Source: Pithys albifrons albifrons
Lineage: Eukaryota > Chordata > Aves > Passeriformes > Thamnophilidae
DNA length: 64,000 nt
NCBI RefSeq assembly: GCF_047495875.1
Contig: NC_092460.1
Span: forward strand, 42,078,073-42,142,072
Direction of reading: 5' to 3'
The notes beneath the pieces were generated by a model. It was not told where the DNA came from. It was given only the letters and a program-made list of their open reading frames with translations, and ran no database searches. Below are positions 1 to 9,190 of the stretch, piece by piece (position 1 is the stretch's first letter; every line of letters begins with the position of its first letter). Position numbers and translations under genes: made by a program.

Positions 1-177
1 TCCTGTCTGTCAGAAATCAAGAGTTTCACGTGTTAGAAGAGCAAAGGTGCACTTTGCGATAAGAGCTTCGCGTACGTAACAACTGTGTTTTTCACCAAGA
101 AAGAAAGCTCCAGACCTGCATTCTCGAATGCATATGATTCACTTATCAAAGCCATAAGAAATGTGTGTCCTTATGCC
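1..177 (+). repeat. Monomer type A
   Basis: The monomer begins TCCTGTCTGTCAG and carries TTCACGTGTTAGAAGAG and GCTTCGCGTACGTAAC, which no other monomer type has. Its last 80 bases or so, from GAAAGAAAGCTCCAG to CAAAGCCATAA, are shared with type B. That shared end is the substrate for the one-monomer deletions elsewhere in the array. Confidence 0.93.
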
Positions 178-354
178 TTCTGTCTTGCAAGAATCAACTG
201 TTTCTCTTGTTATCAACGAAAAGTTGCACTTTGCGAGATGAGCTTCCCCTAAGGAACAAAGTTGCTTTTCACCGAGAAAGAAAGCTCCAGACCTGCATTC
301 TCGAATGCATATGATTCACTTATCAAAGCCATAAAAAATATATGTCCTTATGCA
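178..354 (+). repeat. Monomer type B
   Basis: The monomer has TTCTGTCTTGCAAG, GTTATCAACGAAAAG and GGAACAAAGTTGC, and ends in CCATAAAAAATATATG, which distinguishes it from A. It includes a degenerate CENP-B-box-like sequence on the minus strand at 205-221. Confidence 0.93.
205..221 (-). other. Degenerate CENP-B-box-like 17-mer in monomer B (representative)
   Basis: Read on the minus strand this is TTTCGTTGATAACAAGA. Against the mammalian CENP-B box YTTCGTTGGAARCGGGA I count 13 of 17 matching positions. Of the nine positions regarded as essential (TTCG, A, CGGG) only six match. The second half is poor, so binding by human-like CENP-B is unlikely as it stands. The same place in type C has 12 of 17, and in type H 13 of 17 (for example 3208-3224). 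The position recurs in two adjacent monomers of every pentamer. Function is speculative. Confidence 0.4.
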
Positions 355-531
355 TTCTGTCTTGCAAGAATCAGCTGATTCTCTTGATAGCAACGAAAAG
401 TTGCGCTTTGCGAGATGAGCTTCCCCTAAGGAACATGGTTGCTTTTCACCGAGAAAGAAAGATCCAGTCCTGGATTCTCAGATGCATATGAGAATCTTTC
501 TAAAGCCATAAGAAATATGTGTCCTGATACA
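355..531 (+). repeat. Monomer type C
   Basis: The monomer is marked by CAGCTGATTCTCTTGATAG, AAGTTGCGCTTTGCG and GGAACATGGTTGC. It carries a 14-bp dyad with a 2-bp centre at 462-475. It is related to type H, which takes its place in U4 and U5. Confidence 0.92.
462..475. other. Dyad symmetry ATCCAG-TC-CTGGAT in monomer C (representative)
   Basis: Six-base arms are separated by two bases. The same place is a perfect 14-bp palindrome in the B-like monomers of U4 and U5 (ATCCAGGCCTGGAT, for example 3111-3124), and CTCCAG-CT-CTGGAG in type E (813-826). Types A and B have lost it (CTCCAGACCTGCAT). Confidence 0.7.
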
Positions 532-708
532 TTCTTTCTGGCAGGAATCGACTGTTTCACTTGTTAGCAGAAAAATGCTACTCTTTGCGAGCTGAACTTC
601 CCCTAAGGAATAACTGTACTTTCCATCCAGAAAGAGAGCTCCAGTCCTGGATTCTCTAATGCATGTGATTCACTAACAAGAGCCATAAGAATACTGTGTC
701 CTGATGCC
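532..708 (+). repeat. Monomer type D
   Basis: The monomer is marked by TTCTTTCTGGCAGG, GCAGAAAAATGCTACTC, GAGCTGAAC, TCCATCCAGAAAGAGAG and CTAACAAGAGCC. The CGAA seen in types B and C is lost here (GCAGAAAAA), so no CENP-B-like sequence remains at that position. Confidence 0.92.
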
Positions 709-882
709 TTCTGTCTGATAGGAATCGACTCTTTCACTTAGCAAATCAAAGTTGCACTTTGCTCGTTGACCTTCCCCTAAGGAACAACAGTGCTTTGCAC
801 AGTGAAAGCAAGCTCCAGCTCTGGAGTTTTAGATGCATATGATTTACTTTCCAAAACCATAAGAAATATGTGCCCTGATGTC
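709..882 (+). repeat. Monomer type E, 174 bp
   Basis: The monomer has CTGATAGGAATC and CACTTAGCAAATCAAAG. Compared with type F (CACTTGTTAGCAAAGC) it lacks three bases, which accounts for the 174-bp length and the 882-bp pentamer. It ends in CAAAACCATAAGAAATATG with ACC in place of GCC. A dyad of two 6-bp arms lies at 813-826. Confidence 0.92.
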
Positions 883-2472
883 TCCTGTCTGTCAGAAATC
901 AAGAGTTTCACGTGTTAGAAGAGCAAAGGTGCACTTTGCGATAAGAGCTTCGCGTACGTAACAACTGTGTTTTTCACCAAGAAAGAAAGCTCCAGACCTG
1001 CATTCTCGAATGCATATGATTCACTTATCAAAGCCATAAGAAATGTGTGTCCTTATGCCTTCTGTCTTGCAAGAATCAACTGTTTCTCTTGTTATCAACG
1101 AAAAGTTGCACTTTGCGAGATGAGCTTCCCCTAAGGAACAAAGTTGCTTTTCACCGAGAAAGAAAGCTCCAGACCTGCATTCTCGAATGCATATGATTCA
1201 CTTATCAAAGCCATAAAAAATATATGTCCTTATGCATTCTGTCTTGCAAGAATCAGCTGATTCTCTTGATAGCAACGAAAAGTTGCGCTTTGCGAGATGA
1301 GCTTCCCCTAAGGAACATGGTTGCTTTTCACCGAGAAAGAAAGATCCAGTCCTGGATTCTCAGATGCATATGAGAATCTTTCTAAAGCCATAAGAAATAT
1401 GTGTCCTGATACATTCTTTCTGGCAGGAATCGACTGTTTCACTTGTTAGCAGAAAAATGCTACTCTTTGCGAGCTGAACTTCCCCTAAGGAATAACTGTG
1501 CTTTCCATCCAGAAAGAGAGCTTTAGTCCTGGATTCTCTAATGCATGTGATTCACTAACAAGAGCCATAAGAATACTGTGTCCTGATGCCTTCTGTCTGA
1601 TAGGAATCGACTCTTTCACTTAGCAAATCAAAGTTGCACTTTGCTCGTTGACCTTCCCCTAAGGAACAACAGTGCTTTGCACAGTGAAAGCAAGCTCCAG
1701 CTCTGGAGTTTTAGATGCATATGATTTACTTTCCAAAACCATAAGAAATATGTGCCCTGATGTCTCCTGTCTGTCAGAAATCAAGAGTTTCACATGTTAG
1801 AAGAGCAAAGGTGCACTTTGCGATAAGAGCTTCGCGTACGTAACAACTGTGTTTTTCACCAAGAAAGAAAGCTCCAGACCTGCATTCTCGAATGCATATG
1901 ATTCACTTATCAAAGCCATAAGAAATGTGTGTCCTTATGCCTTCTGTCTTGCAAGAATCAACTGTTTCTCTTGTTATCAACGAAAAGTTGCACTTTGCGA
2001 GATGAGCTTCCCCTAAGGAACAAAGTTGCTTTTCACCGAGAAAGAAAGCTCCAGACCTGCATTCTCGAATGCATATGATTCACTTATCAAAGCCATAAAA
2101 AATATATGTCCTTATGCATTCTGTCTTGCAAGAATCAGCTGATTCTCTTGATAGCAACGAAAAGTTGCGCTTTGCGAGATGAGCTTCCCCTAAGGAACAT
2201 GGTTGCTTTTCACCGAGAAAGAAAGATCCAGTCCTGGATTCTCAGATGCATATGAGAATCTTTCTAAAGCCATAAGAAATATGTGTCCTGATACATTCTT
2301 TCTGGCAGGAATCGACTGTTTCACTTGTTAGCAGAAAAATGCTACTCTTTGCGAGCTGAACTTCCCCTAAGGAATAACTGTGCTTTCCATCCAGAAAGAG
2401 AGCTCCAGTCCTGGATTCTCTAATGCATGCGATTCACTAACAAGAGCCATAAGAATACTGTGTCCTGATGCC

Positions 2473-2649
2473 TTCTGTCTGACAGGAATCGACTGTTTCA
2501 CTTGTTAGCAAAGCAAAGTTGCACTTTGCTCGTTGAGCTTCCCCTAAGGAACAACAGTGCTTTGCATCCAGAAAGAGAGCTCCAGTCCTGGATTCTCTGA
2601 TGCATGTGATTCACTAACCAGAGCCATAAGAATACTGTGTCCTGATGCC
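2473..2649 (+). repeat. Monomer type F, E/D composite
   Basis: The first half resembles E and G (CTGACAGGAATCGAC, GCAAAGTTGCACTTTGCTCG, GGAACAACAGTGC). From TCCAGAAAGAGAGCTCCAG to CCATAAGAATACTGTGTCC it resembles D. The change lies near GTGCTTTGCA at about 2560-2570. It contains a 19-bp dyad with 8-bp arms at 2512-2530. Confidence 0.85.
2512..2530. other. 19-bp dyad AGCAAAGT-TGC-ACTTTGCT in monomer F (representative)
   Basis: Eight-base arms flank a 3-base centre. Weaker versions occupy the same place elsewhere: CAAAGT-TGC-ACTTTG in type E and AAAGT-TGC-ACTTT in type B. The G-like monomer of U4 has the same 19-bp dyad. The unique change near 37516 breaks one arm. Confidence 0.7.
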
Positions 2650-2826
2650 TTCTGTCTGACAGGAATCGACTGTTTCACTTGTTAGCAAAGCAGAGTTGCA
2701 CTTTGCTATTGAGCTTCCCGTAAAGAAACAACAGTGCTTTGCATCATGAAAGCAAGCTCCAGCCCTGGAGTTTTAGATGCATATGATTTACTTTCCAAAA
2801 CCATAAGAAATATGTGCCCTGATGTC
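2650..2826 (+). repeat. Monomer type G
   Basis: This is an E-like monomer of full length: GCAAAGCAGAGTTGC, GCTATTGAGC and CCCGTAAAGAAACAACAG are its marks, with the end CAAAACCATAAGAAATATG shared with E. Close relatives end U4 (GAACAATTGTGC and CCATAACAAATATATG) and U5. Confidence 0.88.
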
Positions 2827-3110
2827 TCCTGTCTGTCAGAAATCAAGAGTTTCACGTGTTAGAAGAGCAAAGGTGCACTTTGCGATAAGAGCTTCCCCTA
2901 CGTAACAACTGTGTTTTTCACCAAGAAAGAAAGCTCCAGACCTGCATTCTCGAATGCATATGATTCACTTATCAAAGCCATAAGAAATATGTGTCCTTAT
3001 GCCTTCTGTCTTGCAAGAATCAACTGTTTCTCTTGTTATCAACGAAAAGTTGCACTTTGCGAGATGAGCTTCCCCTAAGGAACAAAGTTGTTTTTCACGG
3101 AGAAAGAAAG

Positions 3111-3124
3111 ATCCAGGCCTGGAT
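3111..3124. other. Perfect 14-bp palindrome in U4 monomer B (representative)
   Basis: ATCCAGGCCTGGAT is self-complementary with no spacer. It recurs once in U4 and once in U5 of every block, including 3996-4009. Confidence 0.75.
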
Positions 3125-3207
3125 TCTCAGATGCATATTATTCACTTATCAAAGCCATAAGAAATGTGTGTCCTTATGCCTTCTGTCTTACAAGAATCAG
3201 CTGTTTC

Positions 3208-3224
3208 TCTTGTTAGCAACGAAA
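3208..3224 (-). other. Degenerate CENP-B-box-like 17-mer in monomer H (representative)
   Basis: The minus strand reads TTTCGTTGCTAACAAGA, 13 of 17 against YTTCGTTGGAARCGGGA, with TTCGTTG exact. The critical CGGG is CAAG. It repeats in both U4 and U5 of all blocks, 177 bp from a second copy in the neighbouring B-like monomer. Confidence 0.4.
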
Positions 3225-3711
3225 AGTTGCACTTTGCGAGATGAGCTTCCCCTAAGGAACAACGCTGTTTCTCACCGAGAAAGAAAGATCCAGTCCTGGA
3301 TTCACAGATGGATATGAGAATCTTTCTAAAGCCATAAGAAATGTGTGTCCTGATACATTCTTTCTGTCAGGAATCGACTGTTTCACTTGTTAGCAGAAAA
3401 ATGCTACTCTTTGCGAGCTGAACTTCCCGTATGGAACAACAGTGCTTTGCATCCAGAATGAGAGCTCCAGTCCTGGATTCTCTGATGCATGTGATTCACT
3501 AGCCAGAGCCATAACAATACTGTGTCCTGATGCTTTCTGTCTGACAGGAATCGACTGTTTCACTTGTTAGCAAAGCAAAGTTGCACTTTGCTCGTTGAGC
3601 TTCCCCTAAAGAACAATTGTGCTTTTCACCGTGAAAGCAAGCTCCAGCCCTGGAGTTTTAGATGCATATGATTTACTTTCCAAAACCATAACAAATATAT
3701 GCCCTGATGTC

Positions 3712-4595
3712 TCCTGTCCGTCAGAAATCCAGAGTTCACGTGTTAGAAGAGCAAAGGTGCACTTTGCGATAGGAGCTTCCCGTACGTAACAACTGTGTTT
3801 CTCACCAAGAAAGAAAGCTCCAGACCTGCATTCTCGAATGCATATGATTCACTTATCGAAGCCATAAGAAATGTGTGTCCTTATGCTTTCTGTCTTGCAA
3901 GAATCAGCTGTTTCTCTTGTTAGCAACGAAAAGTTGTACTTTGCGAGATGAGCTTCCCTTAAGGAACAAAGTTGTTTTTCACGGAGAAAGAAAGATCCAG
4001 GCCTGGATTCTCAGATGCATATTATTCACTTATCAAAGCCATAAGAAATGTGTGTCCTTATGCCTTCTGTCTTACAAGAATCAGCTGTTTCTCTTGTTAG
4101 CAACGAAAAGTTGCACTTTGCGAGATGAGCTTCCCCTAAGGACCAACGCTGTTTCTCACCGAGAAAGAAAGATCCAATCCTGGATTCTCAGATGTATATG
4201 AGAATCTTTCTAAAGCCATAAGAAATATGTGTCCTGATACATTCTTTCTGTCAGGAATCGACTGTTTCACTTGTTAGCAGAAAAATGCTACTCTTTGCGA
4301 GCTGAACTTCCCCTAAAGAACGAATGCGCTTTGCATCCAGAAGGAGGGCTCCAGTCCTGGATTCTCTGATGCATGTGATTCACTAACCAGAGCCATAAGA
4401 ATACTGTGTCCTGATGCCTTCTGTCTGACAGGAATCGACTGTTTCACTTGTTAGCAAAGCAGAGTTGCACTTTGCTATTGAGCTTCCCGTAAAGAAACAA
4501 CAGTGCTTTGCACCATGAAAGCAAGCTCCAGCCCTGGAGTTTTAGATGCATATGATTTACTTTCCAAAACCATAAGAAATATGTGCCCTGATGTC
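3712..4595 (+). repeat. Pentamer U5, 884 bp, diverged A-B-H-D-G
   Basis: The monomers are A 3712-3887 (176 bp), B-like 3888-4064, H 4065-4241, D-like 4242-4418 and G 4419-4595. The 1-bp loss lies in CCAGAGTTCACG, where others have CAAGAGTTTCACG. Other marks are TGTCCGTCAG, GATAGGAGC, TTATCGAAGCC, AAAAGTTGTACTTTG, CTTCCCTTAAGG and GAAGGAGGGCTCC. It closes every block. Confidence 0.94.
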
Positions 4596-7500
4596 TCCTG
4601 TCTGTCAGAAATCAAGAGTTTCACGTGTTAGAAGAGCAAAGGTGCACTTTGCGATAAGAGCTTCGCGTACGTAACAACTGTGTTTTTCACCAAGAAAGAA
4701 AGCTCCAGACCTGCATTCTCGAATGCATATGATTCACTTATCAAAGCCATAAGAAATGTGTGTCCTTATGCCTTCTGTCTTGCAAGAATCAACTGTTTCT
4801 CTTGTTATCAACGAAAAGTTGCACTTTGCGAGATGAGCTTCCCCTAAGGAACAAAGTTGCTTTTCACCGAGAAAGAAAGCTCCAGACCTGCATTCTCGAA
4901 TGCATATGATTCACTTATCAAAGCCATAAAAAATATATGTCCTTATGCATTCTGTCTTGCAAGAATCAGCTGATTCTCTTGATAGCAACGAAAAGTTGCG
5001 CTTTGCGAGATGAGCTTCCCCTAAGGAACATGGTTGCTTTTCACCGAGAAAGAAAGATCCAGTCCTGGATTCTCAGATGCATATGAGAATCTTTCTAAAG
5101 CCATAAGAAATATGTGTCCTGATACATTCTTTCTGGCAGGAATCGACTGTTTCACTTGTTAGCAGAAAAATGCTACTCTTTGCGAGCTGAACTTCCCCTA
5201 AGGAATAACTGTGCTTTCCATCCAGAAAGAGAGCTCCAGTCCTGGATTCTCTAATGCATGTGATTCACTAACAAGAGCCATAAGAATACTGTGTCCTGAT
5301 GCCTTCTGTCTGATAGGAATCGACTCTTTCACTTAGCAAATCAAAGTTGCACTTTGCTCGTTGACCTTCCCCTAAGGAACAACAGTGCTTTGCACAGTGA
5401 AAGCAAGCTCCAGCTCTGGAGTTTTAGATGCATATGATTTACTTTCCAAAACCATAAGAAATATGTGCCCTGATGTCTCCTGTCTGTCAGAAATCAAGAG
5501 TTTCACGTGTTAGAAGAGCAAAGGTGCACTTTGCGATAAGAGCTTCCCGTACGTAACAACTGTGTTTTTCACCAAGAAAGAAAGCTCCAGACCTGCATTC
5601 TCGAATGCATATGATTCACTTATCAAAGCCATAAGAAATGTGTGTCCTTATGCCTTCTGTCTTGCAAGAATCAACTGTTTCTCTTGTTATCAACGAAAAG
5701 TTGCACTTTGCGAGATGAGCTTCCCCTAAGGAACAAAGTTGCTTTTCACCGAGAAAGAAAGCTCCAGACCTGCATTCTCGAATGCATATGATTCACTTAT
5801 CAAAGCCATAAAAAATATATGTCCTTATGCATTCTGTCTTGCAAGAATCAGCCGATTCTCTTGATAGCAACGAAAAGTTGCGCTTTGCGAGATGAGCTTC
5901 CCCTAAGGAACATGGTTGCTTTTCACCGAGAAAGAAAGATCCAGTCCTGGATTCTCAGATGCATATGAGAATCTTTCTAAAGCCATAAGAAATATGTGTC
6001 CTGATACATTCTTTCTGGCAGGAATCGACTGTTTCACTTGTTAGCAGAAAAATGCTACTCTTTGCGAGCTGAACTTCCCCTAAGGAATAACTGTGCTTTC
6101 CATCCAGAAAGAGAGCTTTAGTCCTGGATTCTCTAATGCATGTGATTCACTAACAAGAGCCATAAGAATACTGTGTCCTGATGCCTTCTGTCTGATAGGA
6201 ATCGACTCTTTCACTTAGCAAATCAAAGTTGCACTTTGCTCATTGACCTTCCCCTAAGGAACAACAGTGCTTTGCACAGTGAAAGCAAGCTCCAGCTCTG
6301 GAGTTTTAGATGCATATGATTTACTTTCCAAAACCATAAGAAATATGTGCCCTGATGTCTCCTGTCTGTCAGAAATCAAGAGTTTCACGTGTTAGAAGAG
6401 CAAAGGTGCACTTTGCGATAAGAGCTTCCCGTACGTAACAACTGTGTTTTTCACCAAGAAAGAAAGCTCCAGACCTGCATTCTCGAATGCATATGATTCA
6501 CTTATCAAAGCCATAAGAAATGTGTGTCCTTATGCCTTCTGTCTTGCAAGAATCAACTGTTTCTCTTGTTATCAACGAAAAGTTGCACTTTGCGAGATGA
6601 GCTTCCCCTAAGGAACAAAGTTGCTTTTCACCGAGAAAGAAAGCTCCAGACCTGCATTCTCGAATGCATATGATTCACTTATCAAAGCCATAAAAAATAT
6701 ATGTCCTTATGCATTCTGTCTTGCAAGAATCAGCTGATTCTCTTGATAGCAACGAAAAGTTGCGCTTTGCGAGATGAGCTTCCCCTAAGGAACATGGTTG
6801 CTTTTCACCGAGAAAGAAAGATCCAGTCCTGGATTCTCAGATGCATATGAGAATCTTTCTAAAGCCATAAGAAATATGTGTCCTGATACATTCTTTCTGG
6901 CAGGAATCGACTGTTTCACTTGTTAGCAGAAAAATGCTACTCTTTGCGAGCTGAACTTCCCCTAAGGAATAACTGTGCTTTCCATCCAGAAAGAGAGCTC
7001 CAGTCCTGGATTCTCTAATGCATGCGATTCACTAACAAGAGCCATAAGAATACTGTGTCCTGATGCCTTCTGTCTGACAGGAATCGACTGTTTCACTTGT
7101 TAGCAAAGCAAAGTTGCACTTTGCTCGTTGAGCTTCCCCTAAGGAACAACAGTGCTTTGCATCCAGAAAGAGAGCTCCAGTCCTGGATTCTCTGATGCAT
7201 GTGATTCACTAACCAGAGCCATAAGAATACTGTGTCCTGATGCCTTCTGTCTGACAGGAATCGACTGTTTCACTTGTTAGCAAAGCAGAGTTGCACTTTG
7301 CTATTGAGCTTCCCGTAAAGAAACAACAGTGCTTTGCACCATGAAAGCAAGCTCCAGCCCTGGAGTTTTAGATGCATATGATTTACTTTCCAAAACCATA
7401 AGAAATATGTGCCCTGATGTCTCCTGTCTGTCAGAAATCAAGAGTTTCACGTGTTAGAAGAGCAAAGGTGCACTTTGCGATAAGAGCTTCCCCTACGTAA

Positions 7501-9190
7501 CAACTGTGTTTTTCACCAAGAAAGAAAGCTCCAGACCTGCATTCTCGAATGCATATGATTCACTTATCAAAGCCATAAGAAATATGTGTCCTTATGCCTT
7601 CTGTCTTGCAAGAATCAACTGTTTCTCTTGTTATCAACGAAAAGTTGCACTTTGCGAGATGAGCTTCCCCTAAGGAACAAAGTTGTTTTTCACGGAGAAA
7701 GAAAGATCCAGGCCTGGATTCTCAGATGCATATTATTCACTTATCAAAGCCATAAGAAATGTGTGTCCTTATGCCTTCTGTCTTACATGAATCAGCTGTT
7801 TCTCTTGTTAGCAACGAAAAGTTGCACTTTGCGAGATGAGCTTCCCCTAAGGAACAACGCTGTTTCTCACCGAGAAAGAAAGATCCAGTCCTGGATTCAC
7901 AGATGGATATGAGAATCTTTCTAAAGCCATAAGAAATGTGTGTCCTGATACATTCTTTCTGTCAGGAATCGACTGTTTCACTTGTTAGCAGAAAAATGCT
8001 ACTCTTTGCGAGCTGAACTTCCCGTATGGAACAACAGTGCTTTGCATCCAGAATGAGAGCTCCAGTCCTGGATTCTCTGATGCATGTGATTCACTAGCCA
8101 GAGCCATAACAATACTGTGTCCTGATGCTTTCTGTCTGACAGGAATCGACTGTTTCACTTGTTAGCAAAGCAAAGTTGCACTTTGCTCGTTGAGCTTCCC
8201 CTAAAGAACAATTGTGCTTTTCACCGTGAAAGCAAGCTCCAGCCCTGGAGTTTTAGATGCATATGATTTACTTTCCAAAACCATAACAAATATATGCCCT
8301 GATGTCTCCTGTCCGTCAGAAATCCAGAGTTCACGTGTTAGAAGAGCAAAGGTGCACTTTGCGATAGGAGCTTCCCGTACGTAACAACTGTGTTTTTCAC
8401 CAAGAAAGAAAGCTCCAGACCTGCATTCTCGAATGCATATGATTCACTTATCGAAGCCATAAGAAATGTGTGTCCTTATGCTTTCTGTCTTGCAAGAATC
8501 AGCTGTTTCTCTTGTTAGCAACGAAAAGTTGTACTTTGCGAGATGAGCTTCCCTTAAGGAACAAAGTTGTTTTTCACGGAGAAAGAAAGATCCAGGCCTG
8601 GATTCTCAGATGCATATTATTCACTTATCAAAGCCATAAGAAATGTGTGTCCTTATGCCTTCTGTCTTACAAGAATCAGCTGTTTCTCTTGTTAGCAACG
8701 AAAAGTTGCACTTTGCGAGATGAGCTTCCCCTAAGGACCAACGCTGTTTCTCACCGAGAAAGAAAGATCCAATCCTGGATTCTCAGATGTATATGAGAAT
8801 CTTTCTAAAGCCATAAGAAATATGTGTCCTGATACATTCTTTCTGGCAGGAATCGACTGTTTCACTTGTTAGCAGAAAAATGCTACTCTTTGCGAGCTGA
8901 ACTTCCCCTAAAGAACGAATGCGCTTTGCATCCAGAAGGAGGGCTCCAGTCCTGGATTCTCTGATGCATGTGATTCACTAACCAGAGCCATAAGAATACT
9001 GTGTCCTGATGCCTTCTGTCTGACAGGAATCGACTGTTTCACTTGTTAGCAAAGCAGAGTTGCACTTTGCTATTGAGCTTCCCGTAAAGAAACAACAGTG
9101 CTTTGCACCATGAAAGCAAGCGCCAGCCCTGGAGTTTTAGATGCATATGATTTACTTTCCAAAACCATAAGAAATATGTGCCCTGATGTC
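4596..9190 (+). repeat. Block b, copy 1 (26 monomers)
   Basis: Units start at 4596, 5478, 6360 (hexamer), 7422 (U4) and 8307 (U5). Block-b markers are C at 5853 (CAGCCGATT where other blocks have CAGCTGATT), ACATGAATC in U4 near 7790, and G at 9122 (CAAGCGCCAG where others have CAAGCTCCAG). Position 6242 is A here only. Confidence 0.95.

Larger units (their letters stand above)
1..882 (+). repeat. Reference 882-bp pentamer A-B-C-D-E
   Basis: Five monomers of 177, 177, 177, 177 and 174 bp make one unit. The next pentamer at 883-1764 repeats it with few changes. The second pentamer of each block of type a or b is marked by GAGCTTTAG in monomer D (near 1521 and 6117), while the first has GAGCTCCAG. 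This pentamer order is the ancestral register from which U4, U5 and the hexamer can be derived. Confidence 0.95.
1765..2826 (+). repeat. Hexamer A-B-C-D-F-G, 1062 bp
   Basis: The monomers are A 1765-1941, B 1942-2118, C 2119-2295, D 2296-2472, F 2473-2649 and G 2650-2826, all 177 bp. One hexamer occurs in each block just before U4. Monomers F and G take the place of E. F looks like an E-to-D composite, which would have added one monomer. Confidence 0.94.
2827..3711 (+). repeat. Pentamer U4, 885 bp, diverged A-B-H-D-G
   Basis: The monomers are A 2827-3003, B-like 3004-3180, H 3181-3357, D-like 3358-3534 and G-like 3535-3711. All are 177 bp, so the unit has neither the 3-bp deletion of E nor the 1-bp deletion of U5. 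Marks are CTTCCCCTACG in A, TCACGGAGAAAG in B, GATTCACAGATGGATATG in H, and CCCGTATGGAAC with TAGCCAGAGCC in D. U4 is always followed by U5, except in the hybrids near 38300. Confidence 0.94.
1..4595 (+). repeat. Block a, copy 1 (26 monomers)
   Basis: Pentamers lie at 1-882 and 883-1764, the hexamer at 1765-2826, U4 at 2827-3711 and U5 at 3712-4595. Monomer A reads CTTCGCG in the first three units, CTTCCCC in U4 and CTTCCCG in U5. Block a is recognised by TTTCTCACC in the first monomer of U5 (about 3800) and by CTGTCAGG at about 4250. Confidence 0.95.

Noticed and set aside
51..90. Canonical CENP-B box at CTTCGCGTACG in monomer A
   Set aside because: TTCG is present, but the central A and the CGGG at the required spacing are missing; in related A monomers TTCG itself changes to TCCCG.
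2991..3317. A 108-codon open frame starting at GTG, with 30 near-identical relatives (for example 3875-4201, 7586-7912, 38696-39022, 62555-62881)
   Set aside because: Each spans a B-like and an H-like or C-like monomer. The frame stays open because 177 bp is 3 x 59, so the second half repeats the first. There is no signal for translation, no splice context, and the frame tracks satellite structure only.
7586..7912. Amino-acid differences between the 108-codon frames (K/M, N/T) as signs of selection on a protein
   Set aside because: These are single-base markers of blocks b and c that follow the 12,903-bp cycle, as do changes outside the frame.
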